Shown here: positions 42,168 through 50,030 of the stretch, piece after piece | Layout of the letters: each line of letters begins with the position of its first letter | Numbering within the stretch: position 1 is the first letter of the stretch | Source of the DNA: JAUIET01 sp045106985 | GTDB taxonomy: Bacteria > Pseudomonadota > Gammaproteobacteria > Pseudomonadales > JAUIET01 | Direction of reading: 5' to 3' | Assembly (NCBI GenBank): GCA_045106985.1 | Contig: JBGCFQ010000009.1 | Location: 295,241 to 359,240, forward strand | Length of the DNA: 64,000 nt | The notes under the pieces: model-generated | Seen by the model: the letters and a program-made list of their open reading frames with translations, nothing else | Told to the model about the DNA's origin: nothing | The model's database searches: none | Made by a program: the position numbers and the translations under genes

Positions 42168-43682
42168 TTATACTGCTATGTTCTGTTGTTCATACATTTT
42201 ATAGGCGGCTTCTACTTCTGGCAGCAACGCAGCCGCTTTTTCCTGGCCTTGTGACGCCGCCTTCGACAACCAATAAACGCTTTCTCGCAAGTCTCTGGCT
42301 TCCAAGGACCCTTTGTATCTCATAACGCCCAGGTTGTGCTGCGCAGAAGGGTGGCCCAAACATGCAGCCTGTTCAAAGTAGGTGATGGCAATCCGCTCGC
42401 TTTTTTCAACGCCATTGCCTGTAATATGTTTAATGCCTTCTGCGTATTGTTCGGTAGCTGACAACTGAGTGTGGCTCGCTTGCTGCGCTATGTTGTTTTC
42501 ATTGCCTGAGTCATTGCCTGAGTCATTGCCTGAGTCATTGCCGGTGATTGGCTCAACAGTGTGCGCTTCAAGTTCTGAGTTCGCAGATTGCGCGGTAACT
42601 TGAAGAGCGTTAGTTTGCGTCTCTTGAATTTGCCCCATGGGCATGGCCTGTTGCGAAACATCTGCTTGTGAGGTTGTCGCCTTAGAAAGCTGAGCTTCTA
42701 GATGACGTACTTTCTCGGTTAGCCTGGCTTGCTCTTGTTCTGCGCTAATTACCGTTTCATCCAGCGTGCGGCGCATAACGTTAAGCTGGCTGTTTAACTC
42801 ACTGGTTTGGTGCGCAGTTTGGGTTGATAGGGCTTGGAATTCTCTGGCCAAAGCATCTTTTGCCCTTATTGCCTCGGCTTGTGCGTCTGTTGCATCACTT
42901 AGCGTTTTCTCAAGCGATAGCGCGCGCTGCTTAAGTGTGTGGTTTTCTTGCAGGGCCGCTTCTCTGGCCTGCTTTGCAGCAAGAACTTCAGCCTCAAAAA
43001 AAAGCTTCAATTCCGCAGAGCTAGCCTGCAGAGTTTCTAGCTGATGTCGTAATTGGCCTTTCTCATGCTCTGTTTCTGCCAGTACCAGTTCTTTCGAATA
43101 GTGCGTTCTATGCAGTTCGTTCAACATGGTGATTAGGCGCGTGTGCTTTACGGTGGCGGCCTCAAAATTTCTGAGATCTGCCACCCCAAGCTTTGCACGC
43201 ATCAACTCAGCTTCTTGCACATCGGCATTAAGCTCTGAATTAGCAATTTCTTGGTCTATCAGCGCGAGCTGGTTTTCCAAGGCGGCAATTTTACGTTCAT
43301 GATCACTCATTTTGCGCGCAGGGGGTTTTTTTAGAGGCTCTGAGCGGGCTTTATCCCGTGCTGAAGGCTGATTATTGTGGCCAGCTGGCACTGCATCGGG
43401 TGAAAGCCTTGTTACCGATTTAGCGTCACTTTCATACTCCGGCGTGCTGCCCAGCGTGTGAACATTCGCTACCAGCATGCTCTGTTTGCAGTCACGACAA
43501 CGATAACGGCGCTGTACGCCGGCCTCTGTATCAGAATCGCTAAGCTTAACGCGCACTACTTGGGCAGAGCGGCAGGCCACACACTCTTCGGGAATGAGGC
43601 TCAATACGGAGGGTGCTGCTGTTTTCAGTAAGTGTTTGAAAAGCAAGGCTTTGCGACTCCTAATCCTTATTACACCAAGCAA
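42168..43682 (-). CDS. Zinc-ribbon, coiled-coil and Sel1-repeat protein
   Basis: A 504-residue protein: CVAC and CRDC at residues 34-65 form a possible zinc ribbon, a long charged coiled coil covers about residues 125-340 (heptad-like QLALIDQEIANSELNA, LTEKVRHLEAQL), then a short SGND repeat, and the last 100 residues contain two or three Sel1-type repeats (YAEGIKHITGNGV, CLGHPSAQHNLGVMRY, SVYWLSKAASQGQEKAA). Sel1 repeats bind protein partners. No signal peptide or enzyme motif is seen. The start at 43682 is uncertain. A regulatory or scaffold role is inferred. Confidence 0.72.
   Translation of the reverse strand: MLGVIRIRSRKALLFKHLLKTAAPSVLSLIPEECVACRSAQVVRVKLSDSDTEAGVQRRYRCRDCKQSMLVANVHTLGSTPEYESDAKSVTRLSPDAVPAGHNNQPSARDKARSEPLKKPPARKMSDHERKIAALENQLALIDQEIANSELNADVQEAELMRAKLGVADLRNFEAATVKHTRLITMLNELHRTHYSKELVLAETEHEKGQLRHQLETLQASSAELKLFFEAEVLAAKQAREAALQENHTLKQRALSLEKTLSDATDAQAEAIRAKDALAREFQALSTQTAHQTSELNSQLNVMRRTLDETVISAEQEQARLTEKVRHLEAQLSKATTSQADVSQQAMPMGQIQETQTNALQVTAQSANSELEAHTVEPITGNDSGNDSGNDSGNENNIAQQASHTQLSATEQYAEGIKHITGNGVEKSERIAITYFEQAACLGHPSAQHNLGVMRYKGSLEARDLRESVYWLSKAASQGQEKAAALLPEVEAAYKMYEQQNIAV
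42501..42536 (-). repeat. Three 12-bp tandem repeats (NDSG) in the Sel1 gene
   Basis: ATTGCCTGAGTC is repeated three times without change, then a partial copy follows. On the coding strand each unit encodes NDSG (in phase, four residues). It marks a flexible linker between the coiled coil and the Sel1 repeats, where copy number could change without loss of frame. Confidence 0.85.
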
Positions 43683-43896
43683 GCATTCGCAGTGATTGAT
43701 GCTCTAAGGTTCACACAGTTATTTAACGGGCAAATACGTTTCAGCCGCCAACGCGTTAATAAGAACCCGTATTTTTTGTTCTATATACAGCCTAGATCAA
43801 TATTCGCAAAATTGGGCGTTAATTGAGCAATTAAAGCGATGAGGGGAACGTGCTGGCCGCATGTATACGTTTAGGTATCGATGTGTATACCAATCG

Positions 43897-44079
43897 CTAA
43901 TCACAGTCCACACCCGGGAACGACTCCACATAACGAATGGTGAAATCAGCAAACGAATCGACCACTTGAATTTTTCCGTACAACTGCGAGAGGTTTTGCG
44001 CAGTTGCAGTAGGGCTTAACGCAACGGTCAGAATTGTAGCGAAGCGAGATAGCCGCAGGATCGAGTTCGACATCTTCAT
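43897..44079 (-). CDS. Small secreted protein, 7(1) septoil knot-like
   Basis: A 60-residue product with a clear signal peptide (ILRLSRFATILTVALSPTATA, about residues 7-27), a short spacer and the end LYGKIQVVDSFADFTIRYVESFPGVDCD. The pattern KIQVVDSFADF and FVESFPGVD is that of the septoil-knot small-protein family, but only two of the usual repeats are present, so the gene may be a shortened form. ATG 44079 has GAGAATGAAGC before it. Function is unknown. The rest of the 43683-44302 interval contains a transposase remnant and otherwise nothing clear. Confidence 0.5.
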   Translation of the reverse strand: MKMSNSILRLSRFATILTVALSPTATAQNLSQLYGKIQVVDSFADFTIRYVESFPGVDCD

Positions 44080-44182
44080 GCTTCATTCTCGGGGCTTGAT
44101 GCTGAATGTTATATGAATTGAACTTTTGGACTGTTAGAGATGAAGAGCAAGGAGCCACACGCAAGCAGGAAGACTGGCAGAA

Positions 44183-44225
44183 TCAGACCTTACATCCCAC
44201 ACCCACCTCAAACCATTTCACTGCC
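44183..44225 (-). mobile_element. Remnant of the Y1 transposase 3' end
   Basis: On the minus strand this stretch reads AVKWFEVGVGCKV and stop, directly comparable with the last residues of the intact transposase at 63 kb (AVKRFEESVRCKA and stop). At the DNA level the shared core is GACCTTACATC followed by CCTCAAACC. No other part of the element remains here. Confidence 0.7.
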
Positions 44226-44302
44226 TTGCATTGTGTTTCTGCAACACAGCGGCTTAAGCAATCTTGATATTATGTGCTCGGCTTCTCCAAAAGGTATGAG
44301 CA

Positions 44303-46117
44303 ATGAACGCACACCGTTTTGTCTTTCTTACATTAACGCTAGCAACACTGTTACTCACGGGCGCATGCACAAACACTGTTCAAAATACTGATGTAGCGCG
44401 CTCGCCTGTGCCTTCACCCGTCTCTTCACCCTTTCTAGCCAGTGCAGAGCTGCATAAGACGCAGGCCAACTTAAAGGCCCCAATACAAAACAGTTTGTTC
44501 GTGCCAGGTAAAAACGCCACTGCAGCAAAGCACCCGTTCTCTGCCAGCATCACAATAGCCGAACATTCCATGCTCACCTCCCCCTCGGCTATCAAACCCG
44601 TCGACGTTCTAGGTAAGAAAACCCAACTGTTTCCAGGCATTGCGCTTAGCTTTGTAAGCGCCGGCAAGCATTTGATTCCATTGAACCGTGAAATACAAGT
44701 GGCTACAAACAGCGACAGTTTTTGGCAAATTCAGTTAGAGCCCGGCCAGGTTTGGCAGGAAGAAGGCGACGGAGACATGTCGCGTGCGTCATTCCCATTT
44801 TTACTCACCAGCAATATTGAAAACGATTCCTACAATGGCGTGGCCATGTTTCTTTACAACAATGATCAGGTATCGCAGCTGCGCTATCAAATTATTCAGC
44901 AGACATCCCCGTTCTTTATAGAAACCTTCTTTACCGCCTGGGGGCAGCAAGCCATTGAGTATACGCCGCAACAATTTGAAACGGCCGAGCACGTTAAGAG
45001 TAGCTACCAACAAGAGCTTGCCGACAGGTGGCCAGTACACAACTGGCAAGAACTGGCACAGCGCGTAGGTGAAGACAAGCTGCAAGGATTTATCGAAGGC
45101 ATAGACCCCAACAAAATTACCGCCAGCGGTCTAATTATTGACGGCGAGATTTTCATGCATTCAAACGCCACGCCTTTCGGTGATTATCCCTACCCGAACG
45201 TAATGCGCCATGGAATTTGGTCGGCCACCAAAACAGCCCACGGCTTGGTGACCATGTTGCGCATGGCGCAAAAATACGGTGACGAAATTTTTGATTACAA
45301 ATTTACTGATTGGCTAGACGTTAACGCACCTCATGACGGTTGGAAGGATGTAACCCTGGGCCACGCCGTGAGCATGGCCACGGGTATTGGCACCGGGTCA
45401 GAAAAAGTAACGCCTAACTATATTAGCGATGGTTACATTGAGTCAGACCGAGCGGCCTACGACACTTGGTACCTGGCGCCCACCAATAAAGAAAAACTGC
45501 ATCATCTTTTTCAGGTGCCAAAGCACCCGTGGGGCCCAGGCAAACACGTACGCTACCGCGACAGAGACATTTACGTTCTAGCGGCAGCGCTCGACGCCAT
45601 TCTAAAAGCGAAAGAAGGACCTGACGCACACCTTGATCAAATGATGTTTGACGAAGTGTATAGGCCGCTGGGCATTCATCACTTACCCATCAATCGAACC
45701 AAGGAAGAGGGTGGTGCGCCGGGTGTGGCGTTCCTAGCGTGGGGAATGTACCTCACCGCAGACGACACCGCGAAAATTGGCACCTTGCTGCAAAACGGCG
45801 GCCGCCATAAAGGCAAACAACTGCTTAGTGCAAACAAACTGGCCGAGGCCTTATATCAACGAGATACGCGCGGCCTGCCTATGGGTGATAGCAATGAGTA
45901 TGGTGAAGGCAGTTACCACATGACGTTGTGGCATTACCCTTACAGAACCTTGTCAGGCGCGTTAACGTCTACCGGGCTTATGGTTGGTTGGGGTGGTAAC
46001 GTTGTAAGCCTTATACCCAACGGAATGATTGGCTACCGATATGGCAATGGCGGCTACGTGGGGGTAGAAGGAGCGGTTCGGGTTGCGGATAGAATTCGGC
46101 CGTTTCATGAGAATTGA
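44303..46117 (+). CDS. Serine beta-lactamase-like hydrolase, lipoprotein
   Basis: A 604-residue exported protein with lipoprotein signal (LATLLLTGACTN, lipobox TGAC) and a long N-terminal extension without a recognised domain (about residues 40-250). The C-terminal half is a class C beta-lactamase / penicillin-binding-like domain with S307-A-T-K310 (GIWSATKTAH) as the SxxK site, DGWKDVTLGHAVSMATGIG after it, and a late GYRYGNGGYVG. Such proteins may be esterases, peptidases or beta-lactam-recognising enzymes. Substrate is unknown. It is a single plus-strand gene. Confidence 0.85.
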   Translation: MNAHRFVFLTLTLATLLLTGACTNTVQNTDVARSPVPSPVSSPFLASAELHKTQANLKAPIQNSLFVPGKNATAAKHPFSASITIAEHSMLTSPSAIKPVDVLGKKTQLFPGIALSFVSAGKHLIPLNREIQVATNSDSFWQIQLEPGQVWQEEGDGDMSRASFPFLLTSNIENDSYNGVAMFLYNNDQVSQLRYQIIQQTSPFFIETFFTAWGQQAIEYTPQQFETAEHVKSSYQQELADRWPVHNWQELAQRVGEDKLQGFIEGIDPNKITASGLIIDGEIFMHSNATPFGDYPYPNVMRHGIWSATKTAHGLVTMLRMAQKYGDEIFDYKFTDWLDVNAPHDGWKDVTLGHAVSMATGIGTGSEKVTPNYISDGYIESDRAAYDTWYLAPTNKEKLHHLFQVPKHPWGPGKHVRYRDRDIYVLAAALDAILKAKEGPDAHLDQMMFDEVYRPLGIHHLPINRTKEEGGAPGVAFLAWGMYLTADDTAKIGTLLQNGGRHKGKQLLSANKLAEALYQRDTRGLPMGDSNEYGEGSYHMTLWHYPYRTLSGALTSTGLMVGWGGNVVSLIPNGMIGYRYGNGGYVGVEGAVRVADRIRPFHEN

Positions 46118-46451
46118 GAGAGCATGGTTAGCCAGTGTGTGACCCCTACTCATCATATAAAGCGCCGATGAAACCAATAGTATTGAGTGGGAGTATGACG
46201 CACGGCGTTTTCAATTAAGGTGTTTACCGCCGTTGCGAATGGTTTTGATCAGCTTTCTAAGCTCGGTTTTCTTTGTATTAGTGATGGTGTGCCGGCTTCT
46301 TCCTTGCCCCACCAAGCCATTGCTGTTTCCACCAAACCCGCGCAATTGGCCAGTCCGCCAATCTTGGCAGAGCGTGTTTGAGAGGCAGCTCAGAGCTTGC
46401 GTCGCTCGTTTTAAAATCTACAGCGGAGTGTGCAAGTAACCTTGGGAACAT
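46118..46451. other. Unassigned interval between the serine hydrolase and a transposase remnant
   Basis: No gene is supported. Several frames stay open for 50 to 70 codons without good starts. One minus-strand frame has a basic end (TKKTELRKLIKTIRNGGKHLN and stop near 46215) that looks like real coding sequence, but it lacks a start codon; a plus-strand frame that starts GTG 46218 reads FTAVANGFDQLSKLG and stops after 53 codons. Either may be debris. The stretch after 46451 is covered by a transposon-derived repeat. Confidence 0.4.
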
Positions 46452-46532
46452 TCAGGGTTGATCTTACAATGCTTAGTGCCACAACAAGGTCAACGGCTTA
46501 GCGTGTAGACGGTGAACGTGTCAGGTGTAACA
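46452..46532 (+). mobile_element. Short MITE-like derivative of the Y1 transposase element
   Basis: An 81-bp stretch begins with CAGGGTTGATCTTACAAT, a decayed left terminus of the family (CAGGGTCAGGCCTTACAT), and ends with ACAACAAGGTCAACGGCTTAG then GTGAACGTGTCAGGTGTAA, similar to the right-end region before the intact transposase and at 56.42 kb. All coding sequence is missing. It lies 80 bases before the small cysteine-containing gene. Confidence 0.55.
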
Positions 46533-46612
46533 ACTGATTTGATGGGATTTGACCTCAACCAGGTAATCAAGTTCTAATTGAGGCTCTTACCAGCCGCAAA
46601 TAGGTGTACGAA

Positions 46613-46825
46613 ATGTCTGAAGAGAGTAACGTTCAAGAAGCCGTTCAAGCGATTAAAAAAGATTCTGCCGCAGAGATAGACGCTGAGCCATCAGCAGCTA
46701 CGGGAAAGTGCGTTGTATCAATGAAGCACTACTCGGATTGCGTAGATGGTATTACAAAAAGCTCTTGTGATGCGAAGCGAGGGTATGGAATTACAACGAA
46801 GTGGACAAAAGACGGTAAATGCTAA
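46613..46825 (+). CDS. Small four-cysteine protein
   Basis: A 70-residue acidic-then-basic protein without a signal peptide. Four cysteines lie in the last 40 residues (KCVVSMKHYSDCVDGITKSSCDAKRG and the final WTKDGKC), a spacing that could bind metal or form two disulfides. I recall short proteins with similar ITKSSCD and TxWxxxxxC motifs, but cannot name the family. ATG 46613 is preferred, with AGG ten bases before it; GTG 46604 is an alternative. It is flanked by a transposon remnant and the HNH gene. Confidence 0.6.
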   Translation: MSEESNVQEAVQAIKKDSAAEIDAEPSAATGKCVVSMKHYSDCVDGITKSSCDAKRGYGITTKWTKDGKC

Positions 46826-46897
46826 TACCGTTATTAATTTAGGTAGAGTCCAAAACCTGAAACGGCGCCAGGTCAGGCAATTCACATTAGCACTTTA

Positions 46898-48184
46898 TTA
46901 GTGTGAAACGCCTCGTTTAGCCTCAAACCCCAACAAAATATCCAGGTTCATCCCAAAGTCCATAGACTCACCCCGCCATGCCCAAGGTTGCGTTTCTGCC
47001 AGCGGAATTGACAAAGGTTTGGGCGGGGGCACTACCTCTGGAATAGTGCGCCCATCGGGCCGCGCAAACCGTAACTTACCACCAGCGCTACGCCGAACTG
47101 AAAACCCACCCTCGTGCACCAAGTGATGATGTTTGCTGCATAACAGCACCAAGTTACCCAAGCTGGTTTCACCGCCCTTAGACCAATGCTGAATATGATG
47201 GCCGTCTACAAAGCGCGAGTTACAACAGCCAGGAAACCGGCAGCCCCGATCTCGCCGCTGCAATGCGCGCCGCATCGGTGGTGGAATAGTGCGTGACTTG
47301 CGCCCAATCGAGATAGGCTCGCCCTTATCAAACACCATATGGCTAACGCTTGAGTCGCAGCACAGGCGCTCCACAGTTTCAGCCGTTAAAGCAGGGCCGT
47401 CTTCAATGCAGTGCATTGCCTTGTCCAGCATGCCTTCAGCCTGCGAAACATCAGAATGAATCACAACTTGAAATCGATCAGCCGTTTTACCCAGAGCTGT
47501 GCCGCCAGCCAATGTGTGTTCAGCCATTCCAAGCAGTGCATCAGCGCGCTGTTGGCCGCGCGTTTCCGCGGAGACGCCGGCCTCCGTGGTAGTGCTGTAG
47601 TCGAGAGCAGGCTCAGAATTCTCGCTTAACATTTGCAGGGCCTTTAAAAATACAGCGCCTTGCTCGGCAGGCAGTACCGCTTTAATAACAAGATTTCCTG
47701 CGTTATCCCAGTGGTGTTGTAAGCTGCGCGCCAGGTAGGCACTTTGCGCATCTTCCACGCTAACGCGTTTGAGCTGCCGCACTGATTTTTCAATGTGGCT
47801 GGCCGAACCATGCTCGGCGAGCATAAGCAAATAATCCTCATTCGCCTCGTGCCCAATTCTAGTCATGGCGCGTGCTTTAGAATAACTTAATTCACCAGAC
47901 TCAAACGCCGCACAAATTTTTGGTAAGCCCTGCAAGGCGTTCGCTACTCGTACTTTTTCACGCGCTGCCCCAAGTGCAATACCGCATTTCCAATTCAACC
48001 AATGCGCACAAGAGCTACAACCCCAATCAGCCCACCATTCGCTTTGGTCAAACTCAGCTACCAGCAACAAAAACTGGTAGTTAGCGGCATTAATGTTGGC
48101 CGCGAGTTGGGTGATCTTTTGCTCTAGTGCGTCGCGGCTTAGTTCAGTGTTTGCCGAGCTGGAGGGAGCGAATAGGGCGTTCAT
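46898..48184 (-). CDS. DUF222 (13E12 repeat) HNH endonuclease
   Basis: A 428-residue protein. The N-terminal half has the DUF222 pattern (FLLLVAEFDQSEWWADWG, CAHWLNWKCGIALGAAREKVRVANAL, LSYSKARAMTRI); the C-terminal part is an HNH nuclease with CRFPGC, VDGHHIQHWSKGGETS, NLVLLCSKHHHLVHEGG. The catalytic histidines and zinc cysteines are all present. The family, called 13E12 in mycobacteria, is abundant and its job is unclear. A near-perfect LexA box and a TATAAT lie 34-57 bases before the start, so DNA damage should induce it. Confidence 0.93.
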   Translation of the reverse strand: MNALFAPSSSANTELSRDALEQKITQLAANINAANYQFLLLVAEFDQSEWWADWGCSSCAHWLNWKCGIALGAAREKVRVANALQGLPKICAAFESGELSYSKARAMTRIGHEANEDYLLMLAEHGSASHIEKSVRQLKRVSVEDAQSAYLARSLQHHWDNAGNLVIKAVLPAEQGAVFLKALQMLSENSEPALDYSTTTEAGVSAETRGQQRADALLGMAEHTLAGGTALGKTADRFQVVIHSDVSQAEGMLDKAMHCIEDGPALTAETVERLCCDSSVSHMVFDKGEPISIGRKSRTIPPPMRRALQRRDRGCRFPGCCNSRFVDGHHIQHWSKGGETSLGNLVLLCSKHHHLVHEGGFSVRRSAGGKLRFARPDGRTIPEVVPPPKPLSIPLAETQPWAWRGESMDFGMNLDILLGFEAKRGVSH

Positions 48185-48217
48185 AAGTAGAGTCTCATAA
48201 AGCGAAAGGTAGAGTTT

Positions 48218-48223
48218 ATTATA
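48218..48223 (-). promoter_or_regulatory. -10 box of the DUF222-HNH gene
   Basis: On the minus strand TATAAT lies 34 bases before the ATG at 48184 and touches the 3' half of the LexA box, so bound LexA would block RNA polymerase. The -35 position (about 48242) shows only a weak TTTATT. Confidence 0.6.
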
Positions 48224-48239
48224 CTGTATGTATGTACAG
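48224..48239. promoter_or_regulatory. LexA box (SOS operator) of the DUF222-HNH gene
   Basis: CTGTATGTATGTACAG matches the E. coli LexA consensus CTGTATATATATACAG at 14 of 16 positions, and the flanking TA on both sides extends the symmetry to 20 bases. It lies 40-55 bases before the HNH gene start and overlaps its promoter. Confidence 0.85.
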
Positions 48240-48469
48240 TAATAAAGAAATAAGCGCTGAGGTGTTGTGTTAATAGAGTTGCTTGAAACGGCAGTAAACC
48301 AAGAGCTTCAAGAGAATTAACGAAGCTAAGTTCGGTAATTCACAATTTCATCTTGCTACTGAGTAAATAGCTTATTGTATGCGGCTCGAAGGAGGCGGTT
48401 ATTCGCGCTATTATATGATGAATACAGAGATGCGATTTCTCCCAGCTTTATATGAACTGAGTGTTAATG

Positions 48470-48919
48470 ATGAGTAAAGATAAAACTAATAAGGAATTTG
48501 ATATCTCTATTGAATACCAAGGGACATTGTCTTATCTGCACCACATGTATGATACCCGCCATAGAATATTTCAATTTGGCATTCTGGTGAATGCTGGACT
48601 CTTAGCAGTTGTTTTTAAAGCCGCAGATTCGCCAACCGCTAGAGTGCTTATATCCGTAATGGGTTTTGTTGTAGTGTATTCTCTAACACTAATGGCGATA
48701 CGATCTGATCAATACAGAATTCAGGTAGAGGAATACGCGCAAGAACTAGAAACTAAACTTGGATTTGGATTAGTTACAGTGACTAATCAAAGAATGCCGA
48801 AAGGTTTAGAGAGTGCAAATTATTTGTTTTATTCGTACAGAGCAATGGTGTTGATTTGGATTCTTTTAACGTTACATTTTTCTTTCGAGGTCTTCGGTAT
48901 CTCGGTGTTTAATTTTTAA
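48470..48919 (+). CDS. Small membrane protein of AT-rich composition
   Basis: A 149-residue protein with three hydrophobic segments (IFQFGILVNAGLLAVVFK, VLISVMGFVVVYSLTLMAIR, AMVLIWILLTLHFSFEVFGI) and a charged loop between the second and third (SDQYRIQVEEYAQELETKLG). It has the size and plan of RipA-like small octameric membrane proteins, but I do not claim that family. The stretch is clearly richer in A and T than its neighbours and lies between the SOS-regulated nuclease and a transposase remnant, so recent transfer is likely. Confidence 0.62.
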   Translation: MSKDKTNKEFDISIEYQGTLSYLHHMYDTRHRIFQFGILVNAGLLAVVFKAADSPTARVLISVMGFVVVYSLTLMAIRSDQYRIQVEEYAQELETKLGFGLVTVTNQRMPKGLESANYLFYSYRAMVLIWILLTLHFSFEVFGISVFNF

Positions 48920-48946
48920 CAAAGATTGAGCAGCAAGCGTCCAGAG

Positions 48947-49058
48947 TTAGACCTTACATCTAACATTTTCCTCAAACCACTTCACTTCACTGCGTTCATA
49001 AAGCGAGGAATACACTTCAATCGGCTTAACCGGGCGCGATTTCTGCGGCTTGTGGATG
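48947..49058 (-). mobile_element. Internally deleted remnant of the Y1 transposase, fused to the tauD-like gene end
   Basis: Minus-strand translation in the transposase frame gives PQKSRPVKPIEVYSS, YERSEVKWFEENVRCKV and stop, against PQKSSPVKPLEVYST and AVKRFEESVRCKA at the end of the intact enzyme. The central part of that C-terminus (about 30 residues) is deleted. The copy is directly continuous with the tauD-like coding sequence: bases 49026-49058 are shared. Confidence 0.75.
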
Positions 49059-49838
49059 ATCATCCATTACCGTTACGCGCTGTATCACGCGCTCGCCTAC
49101 AAAGTCATTCAACACATGGTGCTGCGTACAGCGATTGTCCCACATCGCGATCGTACCCTGGCTCCAACGATACCTCAGCCCAAAACGATCGCGGCTAGCA
49201 TGACGCGTTAGGTAAGGCAGCAGAACGTCGCTTTCTTCCAGGCTTAACTCCACCAGGCGACGCGTGAAATGCTCATTCACAAACAGCGATTTACGACCAG
49301 TAACAGGGTGAACCCGTACCACAGGATGAATGGCTTGGCGTTCGGGGTGGCCGTGGGGGCTGGCGTCGTGCAAGGCCGTTAAGCCTTCGCACAAATCCTT
49401 AATGGGTGGCGACAGTTGGTCGTAGGCCTTGTACATATTTGCCCATTGCGTGTCGCCGCCAACGGGCGGGCAAGTTTTCATATGCAAAATTGAGAAAATG
49501 GCAGGCTCTGCCTGGCAGGTAAGATCGCTGTGCCACTCATCGGCAATAGCGCCTGCGCCACTGTTAGCGTGCAGCTCAAAGAATTCCGGTCGCTCTGCAT
49601 CTAATGACAAATTCGGGTGGCCTTCCAGCCTACCGAATAAGCGGCCAAAGGCTATATGCTCATCGGGTGTGAGATGCTGGTCTGGAAAAAACAATACCAG
49701 GTGCTCGGTAATCAGCTGCAGCACAAGCTCTGCTTCAGCCGCACCAGCGGTCACAAGATTCAAGCCGCGAATTTCTGCGCCTAATGAGCCCGACACCGGA
49801 GCTACATCAATATCAAAGTCTTCTTTTTTTATTGCCAT
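49026..49838 (-). CDS. TauD/TfdA-family 2-oxoglutarate dioxygenase
   Basis: A 270-residue Fe(II)/2-oxoglutarate enzyme. H103-x-D105 (EWHSDLTC) and H240/H241 (NRCTQHHVLND) provide the iron site, with arginine in GERVIQRVTVMDD for 2-oxoglutarate. The family includes taurine, 2,4-D and alkylsulfate dioxygenases, so a sulfonate or similar small acid is the likely substrate. The last ten or so codons (HPQAAEIAPG) and the stop codon come from DNA shared with the transposase remnant, so the natural C-terminus was replaced; the catalytic core is unaffected. Confidence 0.9.
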   Translation of the reverse strand: MAIKKEDFDIDVAPVSGSLGAEIRGLNLVTAGAAEAELVLQLITEHLVLFFPDQHLTPDEHIAFGRLFGRLEGHPNLSLDAERPEFFELHANSGAGAIADEWHSDLTCQAEPAIFSILHMKTCPPVGGDTQWANMYKAYDQLSPPIKDLCEGLTALHDASPHGHPERQAIHPVVRVHPVTGRKSLFVNEHFTRRLVELSLEESDVLLPYLTRHASRDRFGLRYRWSQGTIAMWDNRCTQHHVLNDFVGERVIQRVTVMDDHPQAAEIAPG

Positions 49839-50030
49839 AGTTTATTGCCGTACCCACTCTGCGATATCACACTTCATTGCAGTGTATGGCCAACAAGCTG
49901 GTGATTCAAACCCTTTGCGGGTATGGCGTTAACCAAGTTGGCACTATCAAAAGTTCACCAAACATTCAGCGCCTGCCATTACACCCAACACAGCGCTCGT
50001 TTTTACGGTCGAGGTGATTGTGCTTCCAAT

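Noticed and set aside
46233..46439. A 68-codon frame with a hydrophobic start
   Set aside because: Overlaps other open frames on both strands, has no ribosome binding site and no recognisable motif; the interval is treated as unassigned.
46898..48184. Restriction-modification or other known defence system around the HNH nuclease
   Set aside because: DUF222-HNH genes are widespread solo genes; no methylase, helicase or toxin-antitoxin partner is next to it.
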